From: an uncultured Saprospirales bacterium
Lineage (GTDB): Bacteria; Bacteroidota; Bacteroidia; Chitinophagales; Saprospiraceae
Direction: 5' to 3'
Length of the DNA: 39,825 bases
Assembly: GCA_937864265.1 (NCBI GenBank)
Contig: CALMIR010000132.1
Span: 1-39,825 of the forward strand
The notes under the pieces were generated by a model, which saw only the letters and a program-made list of their open reading frames with translations, did not search any database and had not been told where the DNA came from. Position 1 is the stretch's first letter. Each line of letters starts with the position of its first letter. A program made the position numbers and the translations under genes. This document shows, one piece after another, positions 28,701-35,273 of the stretch.

Positions 28701-31700
28701 CCCTGATGGTGGCTACACCGGGGGATTATTCTGTAACGGTTACTGACCCAAGTGGTTGCTTTGGTTCTACAACGGTTACCGTGGAAGAAGCACCCTCACC
28801 AGTACCTGTCATCACAGGAAATGATTTTTGCCCAGGTGCTTCTACTACCTTAAATGCGGGAAGTGGTTATGCCAGTTACAACTGGTCAACCACTCAAACA
28901 GGTCAAAATATAACGGTCAATACAGCTTCTACCTACACGGTAACGGTAACAGACGATAATGGCTGTACTGGAGAAGCTGCTTTGACAGTGAGCTTATTGC
29001 CTGTTCCAAGTCCAAGCATCAGCGGGATATTGGATATTTGCCCGGAGGATGGAACTGTTTTGGATGCTGGAAGCGGTTTTGCCTCTTACCAGTGGAATAA
29101 CAGCACGATGGATCAAACACTAGACGTGGACGCGGCAGGTTTATACACCGTAACCGTCACCAATAACGAAGGGTGCTCTGCTTCTGCTAGTGCGACGGTA
29201 AGTGAATTTGATTCGCCAGTAGTTCCTGCTGGTTTAAGCGTCGAGTTTTGTGCAGGCACAACGGCAGTATTGAATATAGGTGGGGGCTTCGCCGATTATG
29301 AATGGGAAACTGGCGATACTACAGCGACCACTATTGTGGCGCTTCCGGGGAATTTTGCTGTGACCGTATCGGATGCCAACGGCTGTGAAGGCACAGGTAG
29401 CGTAGAAGCCATCGAAAACGATTTGCCCTTATTTACATTTGGCGGAGAAACGGATTTCTGTTTCGGGACTTCCACCACAATTGGTGTCAATGAAAGCTTT
29501 GTGAGTTATGAATGGAATACCAGTGAAGACACACCAAGCATTACGGTCAGTTCGGCAGGTGATTACAGTGTGGTTGTTACAGATAACAATGGTTGTCAAA
29601 ATACACAAACCATTGCGATTGTTGAAAACCCACTGCCCGATGTGATGATTTTGGGCAGTCTGGGCTTCTGTACAGATGGCAGCACCGTATTGAGCGCTTC
29701 GGATACCTTTGTCAGCTACACTTGGTCGAATAGCAGCAACGAAGCCAGTATAGCGGTCGATGTGCCGGGCATTTACACCCTTACAGTTGAAGATAACAAT
29801 GGCTGTGCCAATAGTGCATCGGTAGAAACCATAGAAGTTAGCGAACTGTCGCCTGAAATTATTGGCACACCGGAATATTGTGCAGGCAGTTCTACTACCC
29901 TCCAGGTAATCGGCGCTTTTGATACTTATAATTGGTCAAATGACCTGAATACGGCAATCATCACCGTCAATCAACCGGGTATTTATACCGTAACGGTTAC
30001 TGACATAACAGGTTGTGAAGGGGTTGCAATGATGGAAGTAATAGAAAATCCATTACCTGCGGTAGCCGTTGATGGATTATTGGCTTTTTGTGAGGGCAAT
30101 TCTACGACGATTACCGCTACTTCCGGTTTCGTTTCTTATGAATGGTCGAATAGCGCCGTTACAGAAAGTGTCATTTTTGATGAAGGCGGATCGTATAGCG
30201 TATTGGTAACCGATGCCAACGGCTGTCAAGAACAGGTTGCTTTTGAATTGGAAGAACTGGCCTTGCCAACACCTGCCATCATAGGAGCCTTGAACTATTG
30301 CCCGGGTACTTCTACAACGCTGACCGTATCTGGCAATTACGATACTTATGAATGGTCTAATTCAGAAACGAACAATCAAATTGAAGTAGATCAAATTGGC
30401 AATTACAGCATATTGGTTACGGATGCCAACGGTTGCCAGGGAAGTGCTGCTGTAGATGTCGCTGAATTTGCCACAGACGATCCCGAAATTATAGGCCAAT
30501 TGAATTTCTGTCCGGGTTCAAGTACTCAATTGATGGCGGAAGCCGGTTTTGAGGACTACGAGTGGTCCACTTCGCAGACCCAACCAATGATTACAGTCAA
30601 CACATCAGGTACTTATGCTTTAACAGTAACGGATGCGAATGGCTGCGAAACTTTTGCGGCAGCAACGGTCGATGAATTTGCGGTAAGCATTCCTCAAATT
30701 AGTGGGATCACCGAATTTTGCGAAGGCGGCAATAGCGTGTTGGAAGCGGAAACTGGATTTGCATCTTATTTCTGGTCCACCTCCGATAACGTTGAACAGA
30801 TTACGGTTGACCAAAGCGGTACTTACGCGGTAACTGTAACAGATGGCAATGGCTGTGAAACAGAAAACAGCATTGCTATTACAGAGAACCCCAACCCCGT
30901 AGTAGTAATTGGAGGATCTAGCAGCTTTTGCCCAGGGGGATTCACCTTACTCAATGCAGGAGCCACCTATATTAGTTATCAGTGGTCGGATAATACCAAT
31001 GGGGAGACCCTTCAGGTTGATGTACCTGGGATATACGGACTTACGGTTACCGATAATGAAGGTTGTATGGGCTCTGCTAGCCTGGAAGTTATACAAGATG
31101 ATGAATTGAATCCGGTTATTTCAGGAGAATTAGCCTACTGCCCAGGAGGTAGCACGGTGTTAAATGCAGGATCAGGTTTTGCAACTTACGCGTGGTCAGA
31201 CAATTCAACCAATTCAACGCTGATGGTCAATGCGCCGGGTAACTATAGTGTAACCGTTACGGATCAATCTGGTTGTGTGGGTGATACGACCGTGGCAGTA
31301 GCTGAATTTGCGCCTCCTCAGCCTTTTATCATTGGCATAGCTGAATTTTGCGACGGAGCATCCTCTGACCTCAGTGTGGGAGGCGGTACTTTTATGGCTT
31401 TTGATTGGTCAACCGGATCAATAATGCCTTCTATTACAATCAATGACGGCGGCTCGTATAGTGTATTGGTAACGGATGAGAATGGTTGCCAGGAAACAGC
31501 CAGTATTGCGGTTACCGAAAACCCATTACCCGTATTTAGTATCGTGGGCGATACGGAGTTCTGTCAGGGCGATCAGACAACTCTGATGGCTTCTGGTGTC
31601 TTTACCGCTTACGAATGGAGTACTGGGGATACAGATCAGCAGACTACTACGAATTTGACGGGTCAAATTACTTTGGAAGTAACCAATGAGTTTGGCTGTT

Positions 31701-33514
31701 CCAGTGAAAATTCGGTCGTACTGGATGAGATACCGCTGCCTATAGCCGATGCGGGTGGTGATGGGGTGATCAATTGTTATAATGAGGCAACTGTTGTGGG
31801 TGGTACGGGTTCTAGCCAGGGCAGCCAGTTTGAATACACTTGGTCGGGCCCTGGAATTGATGCCAATAACATGAATGAACAGTTTCCAGAAGTAAATGTA
31901 GCGGGCACCTATTTGCTGACCGTTCTAAATACTGACTACAATTGCCTATCGCAAGAAGCAGAAGTTTTTGTAGCTGACAACACCGATGAGCCGGTGGTGG
32001 TTTTGGAAGTATTGGATATTCTGGATTGCACTACTTCAACTGTAGTGATAGATGGAACGGGTTCAGAAACTGGAACAGGCGTTGTTTATGAATGGTTTGA
32101 TGGCAATATGAATCCAATCGCTAATGCGGATAGCCCTATTTTGCAAGCCAGCTCAGCAGACACTTATACTTTGTTGGTATCTGATACATTGAGTGGATGT
32201 ACTGCCCTGGAAAGTGTTGAGGTACAAGAGGATATCGCCTATCCTTTTGCGGAAGCCGGCATGCCACAGCATTTGGATTGTGAAATTTTGGAAGTGACGT
32301 TGAATAACCAGGGATCAACTTTTGGCCCCGACATTACTTTTATATGGACGGATGCTAATGGCGGCTTTATTGGCGTCGATTCAGCAGTACAGGTCACAGA
32401 GCCAGGATGGTACTTTTTGCAAGTATCTGATGAAGTCAATAACTGTTCCAATATGGACTCTGTGTTGGTGACACAAGACATAGCGGTGCCAGTAGCTAAT
32501 GCAGGCCAGGATCAAGAACTCAATTGCCTAATAACAGCTATCGCGCTTAATGGAACTGGCTCGACTCTTGGTTCAGGCATCAGTTATTCCTGGGCCTATG
32601 GCAATTTGGATAACATCGTTGGGCAGGGCTTGAATTATCAAGCGGAAGAAGTGGGTACTTATTACCTGATTGTCTATGATGCGGAAAACGATTGTAGTGA
32701 TACGGATGCTGTGCTCGTTACAGAAGACGAAACCCAACCTTCTGACCTCCTCCTGGCTATTGATGATCCGACCTGTTTTGGGGATACGGATGGCAGCATT
32801 ATTTTGCAAAATGTTGTAGGCGGTACACCGCCTTATCAGTACAGTTTTAACGGACAACCTTATGGTAATAATACGGCCTTTTTAAACCTCGGTGCAGGTA
32901 CTTATACCATTGATGTATTGGATGCTATGGGCTGCGAATTTGAACTGGAAGCCTTCATCGAAGATGGCAATGATTTGTACCTGGAATTAGGTGATGATAT
33001 TCCGATTAGCCTGGGAGAATCGGCTACGATCATAGCGCAGGTAAATATCGGAGAAGACGAAATCAGCAGCCTCAACTGGAAATTCATCGATAGCCTGGAT
33101 TGTGAAATTTGCCTGAGCGTGACGGTATCGCCACTGCAAACAACCCAGTATTTTGTGGATTTGGTGGACGAAAATGGCTGTACTATTTCAGATGACATTA
33201 CTGTATTTGTTGATAAACGAAAGTCCATTTTTGTACCCAATATTTTCTCTCCCAACGGCGACGGCGCCAATGATGTGTTTATGATACAGTCAGGCCCGGA
33301 TGTTGTTAAAATAAATGAGTTCCAGGTTTACAATCGCTGGGGAGAGCCTGTTTTTGAGGTGTATAATTTCCCACCCAATGTGGCCATATATGGCTGGGAT
33401 GGTACCCATAGAGGGGAACTGAGTAATTCAGCTGTTTTTGTTTGGTTTGCAGAGGTAGAGTTTGAAGATGGGGAAGTGGTACTGTTCAAGGGGGATGTGA
33501 CTTTGATGCGCTAA
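22778..33514 (+). CDS. Giant repetitive surface protein with gliding-motility-associated C-terminal domain (3,578 aa)
   Basis: A paralogue of the preceding gene and the largest protein here. The ATG at 22778 (MERKSTLVPFF) leads a signal peptide ending near SKSQSQ; the TTG at 22751 only extends the frame. The head is different: residues up to about 230 look like a proprotein-convertase P-like beta domain (HSWQGDLTIFL..., ending LTLLFPNPS). A short Cys-Asp motif follows (GCTDPTAINYNSNATVDDGS). After a PKD-like module come 38 modules of about 70 residues (23768-31747), four longer PKD-like modules (31748 to about 32740), one SprB-type repeat (DPTCFGDTDGSIILQNVVGG...), a linker, and the CHU_C tail with IFVPNIFSPNGDGANDVF and YNRWGEPVF. 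The role is probably adhesion or gliding. No stop or frameshift interrupts the 10.7-kb frame. Confidence 0.88.
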   Translation: MERKSTLVPFFTLKVTLQKHLFLFAITAVLFLPSKSQSQCTNPSIALPDTAVPVTGNPAQAYCVTLTFDPSETGLPTGMSMMMEHSWQGDLTIFLTACGEVLNVMQRPGVIGSCAGGCPCGNTNDIGTPSGLVPLTFCDGCGPDPENGIPIGGGTFGVTTDDACGIGTVNSFAALWASCPPGPISTEVCVSDHAGADDGFVQNLTLLFPNPSVCGCTDPTAINYNSNATVDDGSCEYCMLTVTPNEPFVSVCSGNATNIGVSVMNNISPPIYSWSSPDGGLGFLSSTTVANPNVNIPPGMTGTFTYDVMVTSGPCVEFATITVSIDPPPFVEITGNDQFCQGGNTILTATSGYSNYSWSSGNSSSVITVNQPGNYILTVTDANGCSNTASFAVTQIPNPVPNITGPATICAGGSGTLDAGPGYDSYIWSNSATTQTIDVFASGIYFVTVTQDGCQGVDFFQITVGGSPSVSINGVNNLCANQTGTLTASAGFASYQWSTSANTQSITINGPGTYSVTVSDGNSCTATASFTVSQSPPLNPSISGDLTVCTGSPASLTVNGAFTSVMWSTSQTSTTITPSTPGTYSVTVMDAAGCSGTASATVSSAPDPVPTISGILEFCPGGSTQLTASGGFSSYMWSTSSNSQSIQVGSAGTYTVSVVDANGCQGQASVSVSQSQLPTPSITGNNQICAGGSTTLSVIGSFSSYLWSNSSTLPSITVSAPGTYSVTVTNAQGCQGTASYVVTQAPNPTPSITGITAICGGSSTVLNAGPGYTNYQWSPSGSGQSITVSTPGLYSVTVTDANGCMGSASVNVTLNPNPTPSITGDNSICVGESANLQATPGYASYQWSNFASGSNTTVFSGGTYFVTVADANGCTGTASFTVTQLSNPVPSISGATQFCEGSSTVLTAGPGYSSYQWSNSSNTMQTTALFGDYYEVTVTDANGCMGSAGVNVVELPTPQPFIDAPGGICPGGSADLNAGGGFASYVWSNNMQGQVITVGVAGVYEVTVTDFSGCQGESFFFLDQFDEPQPFIDGEPSICDGQEVLLIAESGYDAYNWSVGLNDQLLEVTAPGDYEVTVTDFNGCQGVASFTVGAGPSPTVNITGTTSICAGETTTLNAGTGFSSYLWSNSLTTSSITVSTAGTYTVTVTNSAGCQGSASATVTVATALNPVISGQLAYCEGGSTTLNAEPGYASYLWTGGSIGESLSVTAPGTYSVTVTSASGCSGVSAVQVVENPLPAVNITGDLDYCEGSSTTLFCTFGLAGYSWTTGSTAASIDVNNPGVAGVTVTDANGCQNEAFVTVSENANPIVNITGATSLCAGEVTTLNAGAGFNNYSWSTTSNNSSIQVSAAGNYAVTVTDANGCQGSDAVAVSVATALSPVISGTLAYCEGGATTLNADTGYATYLWSDSSDGESITVTAPGSYGLTVTSSSGCSGETSVQVTENPLPVVAISGDLDYCEGTSTTLMATAGYTNYAWTDGSMGATLVVNNPGNTGVTVTDANGCQNTTTVAVTENPNPDAEIMGLTEICEGEVSTLSAGTGFSSYNWSTTATGSSINVSTSGNYSVTVTDSNGCQDSDAVDFTVVADLSPVISGQLSFCEGSSTILTAETGYATYLWSDSSDGESLTVTTPGTYSLTVTSASGCSGETAVTVLENQLPTVNITGPDEYCEGESPTLTASSGFSNYMWNTTATNNSINVSNPGVYSVTATDSNGCQDDAQLSITENPMPNVNIAGALDYCEGDNTVLNAGAGFSTYTWTGGTSSPTLTVSTPGSYSVTVTDANGCEAEDQVTVLENALPEPVITGQTSICDGFTSTLDAGSGYANYAWSNSANGQSIDVTIGGTYAVTVIDGNGCTGATTIAVTVNNNPNINIMGLDQICPGGSTTLNAGAGFTTYDWSTTDNTPTINVSTPGSYSVTVVDANGCQGEAMLLVEETNELTPDITGATALCDGDAAVLDAGAGYATYLWSDSSDGQTLMVATPGDYSVTVTDPSGCFGSTTVTVEEAPSPVPVITGNDFCPGASTTLNAGSGYASYNWSTTQTGQNITVNTASTYTVTVTDDNGCTGEAALTVSLLPVPSPSISGILDICPEDGTVLDAGSGFASYQWNNSTMDQTLDVDAAGLYTVTVTNNEGCSASASATVSEFDSPVVPAGLSVEFCAGTTAVLNIGGGFADYEWETGDTTATTIVALPGNFAVTVSDANGCEGTGSVEAIENDLPLFTFGGETDFCFGTSTTIGVNESFVSYEWNTSEDTPSITVSSAGDYSVVVTDNNGCQNTQTIAIVENPLPDVMILGSLGFCTDGSTVLSASDTFVSYTWSNSSNEASIAVDVPGIYTLTVEDNNGCANSASVETIEVSELSPEIIGTPEYCAGSSTTLQVIGAFDTYNWSNDLNTAIITVNQPGIYTVTVTDITGCEGVAMMEVIENPLPAVAVDGLLAFCEGNSTTITATSGFVSYEWSNSAVTESVIFDEGGSYSVLVTDANGCQEQVAFELEELALPTPAIIGALNYCPGTSTTLTVSGNYDTYEWSNSETNNQIEVDQIGNYSILVTDANGCQGSAAVDVAEFATDDPEIIGQLNFCPGSSTQLMAEAGFEDYEWSTSQTQPMITVNTSGTYALTVTDANGCETFAAATVDEFAVSIPQISGITEFCEGGNSVLEAETGFASYFWSTSDNVEQITVDQSGTYAVTVTDGNGCETENSIAITENPNPVVVIGGSSSFCPGGFTLLNAGATYISYQWSDNTNGETLQVDVPGIYGLTVTDNEGCMGSASLEVIQDDELNPVISGELAYCPGGSTVLNAGSGFATYAWSDNSTNSTLMVNAPGNYSVTVTDQSGCVGDTTVAVAEFAPPQPFIIGIAEFCDGASSDLSVGGGTFMAFDWSTGSIMPSITINDGGSYSVLVTDENGCQETASIAVTENPLPVFSIVGDTEFCQGDQTTLMASGVFTAYEWSTGDTDQQTTTNLTGQITLEVTNEFGCSSENSVVLDEIPLPIADAGGDGVINCYNEATVVGGTGSSQGSQFEYTWSGPGIDANNMNEQFPEVNVAGTYLLTVLNTDYNCLSQEAEVFVADNTDEPVVVLEVLDILDCTTSTVVIDGTGSETGTGVVYEWFDGNMNPIANADSPILQASSADTYTLLVSDTLSGCTALESVEVQEDIAYPFAEAGMPQHLDCEILEVTLNNQGSTFGPDITFIWTDANGGFIGVDSAVQVTEPGWYFLQVSDEVNNCSNMDSVLVTQDIAVPVANAGQDQELNCLITAIALNGTGSTLGSGISYSWAYGNLDNIVGQGLNYQAEEVGTYYLIVYDAENDCSDTDAVLVTEDETQPSDLLLAIDDPTCFGDTDGSIILQNVVGGTPPYQYSFNGQPYGNNTAFLNLGAGTYTIDVLDAMGCEFELEAFIEDGNDLYLELGDDIPISLGESATIIAQVNIGEDEISSLNWKFIDSLDCEICLSVTVSPLQTTQYFVDLVDENGCTISDDITVFVDKRKSIFVPNIFSPNGDGANDVFMIQSGPDVVKINEFQVYNRWGEPVFEVYNFPPNVAIYGWDGTHRGELSNSAVFVWFAEVEFEDGEVVLFKGDVTLMR
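23768..31747 (+). repeat. 38 in-frame 210-bp coding repeats in the second giant adhesin
   Basis: Delineated one by one: 38 modules spanning 7,980 bp, exactly 38 x 210, because single-residue gains and losses in neighbouring modules cancel. The consensus opens with (I/V)xG, Cys near position 9, a TLxAGxGF strand, SYxWS, GxYxVTVTDxNGC, and ends in NPxP or similar. Every module I delineated keeps both Cys residues. The modules resemble the Ig-like domains associated with CHU_C proteins. Sequence is divergent at the DNA level except in 26078-27967. Confidence 0.9.
26078..27967 (+). repeat. Three tandem copies of a 630-bp (three-module) unit
   Basis: Modules 12-20 fall into three triplets: 26078-26707, 26708-27337 and 27338-27967. 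The first modules share an ATALNP/ATALSP/ADLSP end. The second modules begin VISG(Q/T)L(A/S)(Y/F)CEG and end SGCSG...VxEN. The third modules begin with (N/A)I(T/S)G...(D/E)YCEG. Similarity between units three apart exceeds similarity between neighbours, the mark of recent segmental duplication. Confidence 0.75.
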
Positions 33515-33539
33515 GTTCTAGGCTATCAAGAGCCGTATA

Positions 33540-33880
33540 GGAACGCGGATGGAGCGGATTGGACGGATTTTCGCGGAAAATAACCATCCGTGTTCATCCG
33601 CATTATTCGTGTCATCCGTGTGCCATCGCGTGCGGTATAGGAACGCGGATGGAGCGGATTGGACGGATTTTCGCGGAAAATAACCATCCGTGTTCATCCG
33701 TATTATTCTTGTCATCCGTGTGCCATCGCGTGCGGTATAGGAACGCGGATGGGGTGGATCAAACGGATCTTCGCGGAAAAAGCTATCCGTGTACATCCAC
33801 ATCATCCGCGTCATCCGTGTACCATCACGCTTGGTATGGGAACGCGGATGGGGCGGATCAAACGGATTTTCGCGGATATA
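33540..33880. repeat. 100-bp tandem repeat array (about 3.4 copies)
   Basis: Copies start at 33540, 33640, 33740 and 33839, each opening GGAACGCGGATGG. Copies 1 and 2 differ at only two positions; copy 3 is more diverged and copy 4 is cut after about 40 bases. Each unit has CGGAT-type words in its first half and ATCCG-type words in its second half, so it can fold back on itself. It begins 25 bases after the giant gene stop. Both strands look open in several frames, but the 100-bp period is not a multiple of three, so this is non-coding. The stretch 33515-33981 holds only this array and the hairpins that follow. Confidence 0.9.
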
Positions 33881-33893
33881 GCCCCAAGCCCTA

Positions 33894-33959
33894 ACACTCC
33901 AGCGGAGTGTCATCCTTGTTGCCCGGATATAGCCCAGCCAACGCGCTCCAGCGGAGCGC
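33894..33959. repeat. Two REP-like hairpins with compensatory changes
   Basis: Two 17-base hairpins share the core CTCCAGCGGAG. The first (33894-33910) has ACA/TGT outer pairs; the second (33943-33959) has GCG/CGC. The two A-T to G-C swaps are matched on both sides. Each is preceded by CGGATATAGCCC, giving a 49-base unit. They lie at the 3' end of the convergent ion-channel gene and could serve as its transcript end. Confidence 0.75.
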
Positions 33960-33981
33960 TATCTCCCGTGTGCCATAAGTG

Positions 33982-34935
33982 TTAAATCAGCAAGACCACC
34001 CCAAGCAAATACGCCACCAATAATCCACCTGCCAACCATTTATTGCCGCGATAGATGCGTGGAATATTTCTGTCCGGGTCTCTGGCCATTCGGTTGCCCG
34101 AGATCATCACGTTGAGCATGATGAGGGCTATCAGCAGATACGACAGCAAATAAATTTTATCCATCAATACCATATAGCCCACATCGGGGAGGGCAGAGCT
34201 GTAAGATTGTTGTAGAAAAACGCAACTCAACAAACCGCCTATGGGCAAAGACACCCTGGCATCCAAATAAGTGGGATAAATAAACAAAGCACCCAAGCAG
34301 GCCAAAATTACCACCAACAAGGGCAACATCAGTTTCAAGGTGAAATAGCTCAAAGGTCGTTTGAGGTGGATGTAAAAAGAAAAATTGCTGAAATCGGCTT
34401 TGCCGCTGCCTGTTTCCCCAAAATTGGTTTCATACAAATGAGTATGGCTTTCCATGCTGGTTTTATAAATTTCCCAACCTGGTAAAATAAAACCAGCCCG
34501 AAGCAAAGAAGAACTGGTATCGGGTACATAAACCAAAGAATCGGAAGGGTAATCCACATGCTCTAACTGAATACTCAAGGCATGCTTGTCCAAAGGAAAA
34601 GGCCCCAACTCAAAGGGGTGGTAAAAACGGCCTTCGATGCGCATACCGTTGTACAACCAGTCATCGGGCAATACTTTATGCTCCTCAAAAAAAGGCTCTA
34701 CCGTAAAACCCCACTTTTCCAGCGAGTTGACAAATTCAATATTCATCGGATCCAATTCGCCTTTCCAGTGAAACCAAACGTAAAAATCTGCGTAATAAGA
34801 GTACTCGTTGATGTTCAAATCGTAGAGGTTCATCAAATACACACTGGTGTAAACAGGTTGTGGTTCTGCCTGAAGCGGCAAGGATAAGCCGGGCAAAACA
34901 AAAACGAAGACAAGGATAGGAATAAAAGATTTCAT
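33982..34935 (-). CDS. Pentameric ligand-gated ion channel homologue (Cys-loop receptor superfamily)
   Basis: Predicted ligand-gated channel of the inner membrane, related to bacterial GLIC and ELIC. The 317-residue protein has a signal peptide (1-23), then a beta-sandwich ligand-binding domain with YADFYVWFHWKG near 48-59. FPLDKH at 113-118 is the counterpart of the conserved loop FPxD; as in other prokaryotic members, the flanking cysteines are absent. The pre-M1 motif RPLSYFTLKLMLP (193-205) is typical of the family. Four membrane helices follow: M1 about 197-220, M2 228-250 (VSLPIGGLLSCVFLQQSYSS, likely pore-lining), M3 258-279 and M4 300-317. The M3-M4 loop is short, as in bacterial homologues. 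The ligand and ion selectivity cannot be read. The sodium symporter gene diverges from it. Confidence 0.8.
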   Translation of the reverse strand: MKSFIPILVFVFVLPGLSLPLQAEPQPVYTSVYLMNLYDLNINEYSYYADFYVWFHWKGELDPMNIEFVNSLEKWGFTVEPFFEEHKVLPDDWLYNGMRIEGRFYHPFELGPFPLDKHALSIQLEHVDYPSDSLVYVPDTSSSLLRAGFILPGWEIYKTSMESHTHLYETNFGETGSGKADFSNFSFYIHLKRPLSYFTLKLMLPLLVVILACLGALFIYPTYLDARVSLPIGGLLSCVFLQQSYSSALPDVGYMVLMDKIYLLSYLLIALIMLNVMISGNRMARDPDRNIPRIYRGNKWLAGGLLVAYLLGVVLLI

Positions 34936-35008
34936 GTGTTGAATTGGCTATTTCGGGCAAAAATTAAGATTCTTTTAACATTTTTTATAAAATATCATTT
35001 TTATACCC

Positions 35009-35016
35009 TAACTTTG
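35009..35016 (+). promoter_or_regulatory. Candidate -7 element for a structured leader RNA
   Basis: TAACTTTG fits TAnnTTTG. Transcription would begin around 35022-35024, exactly where the first hairpin of the leader starts. No -33 TTG is seen upstream; the region is T- and A-rich. Confidence 0.45.
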
Positions 35017-35021
35017 TACCA

Positions 35022-35143
35022 ACATGATGCCTAAACTTCTAGTCATCATAAAGATTTATCGTTATTAGGGATTGAAAAATCCTGTATAATAACAGTCGGG
35101 TGATTTCTTACAGGAGCGAAGCACAACTTCGCTTCTTTTTTTT
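35022..35143 (+). ncRNA. Candidate riboswitch/attenuator leader or small RNA upstream of the symporter gene
   Basis: About 120 bases with four potential hairpins. H1 is ATGATG/CATCAT with an inner CTA/TAG (35024-35049). H2 is GGATT-GAAA-AATCC (35069-35082). H3 is TCCTGTA/TACAGGA (35080-35086 with 35109-35115). H4 is the terminator (35112-35136) followed by a T-run. H2 and H3 compete for TCC, and H3 and H4 compete for AGGA. Formation of H2 thus favours the terminator, and loss of H2 allows the antiterminator H3. This is the classic logic of a transcriptional switch. I do not recognise a known riboswitch class. It could also be a free small RNA. Confidence 0.5.
35112..35143 (+). terminator. Intrinsic terminator in the symporter leader
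   Basis: A ten-pair stem with one G-T wobble, centred on GCGAAG-CACAA-CTTCGC, is followed directly by eight T residues (35136-35143). It stands 130 bases before the symporter ATG and points towards it, so it must be read through, or bypassed by another promoter, for the gene to be expressed from the upstream promoter. Confidence 0.8.
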
Positions 35144-35273
35144 GCACTACAGCTTCACATTCCAGCAAAAATTTGGTTGTTATTTAAAAAAAAAGCAGAA
35201 TACAGCGCTTATATCTGCAAATACCATATTTTTACGCTCATCAGTATATTCTGCTTTCAACCAACTAAACGAC

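Noticed and set aside
23768-31747. Regularly spaced repeats resembling a CRISPR array
   Set aside because: The units are 210 bp, diverged and in frame within one continuous protein; there are no short identical repeats with unique spacers and no cas genes.
33518-33913. Minus-strand 131-residue open frame (and plus-strand frames) across the 100-bp array
   Set aside because: The period is 100 bp, not a multiple of three, so the translation is the same DNA read in successive frames; it is a by-product of a non-coding repeat.
35100-35273. 58-residue N-terminal extension of the symporter from a GTG codon
   Set aside because: It runs through a terminator hairpin and T-run, lacks family similarity, and the standard SSS N-terminus starts at 35274.
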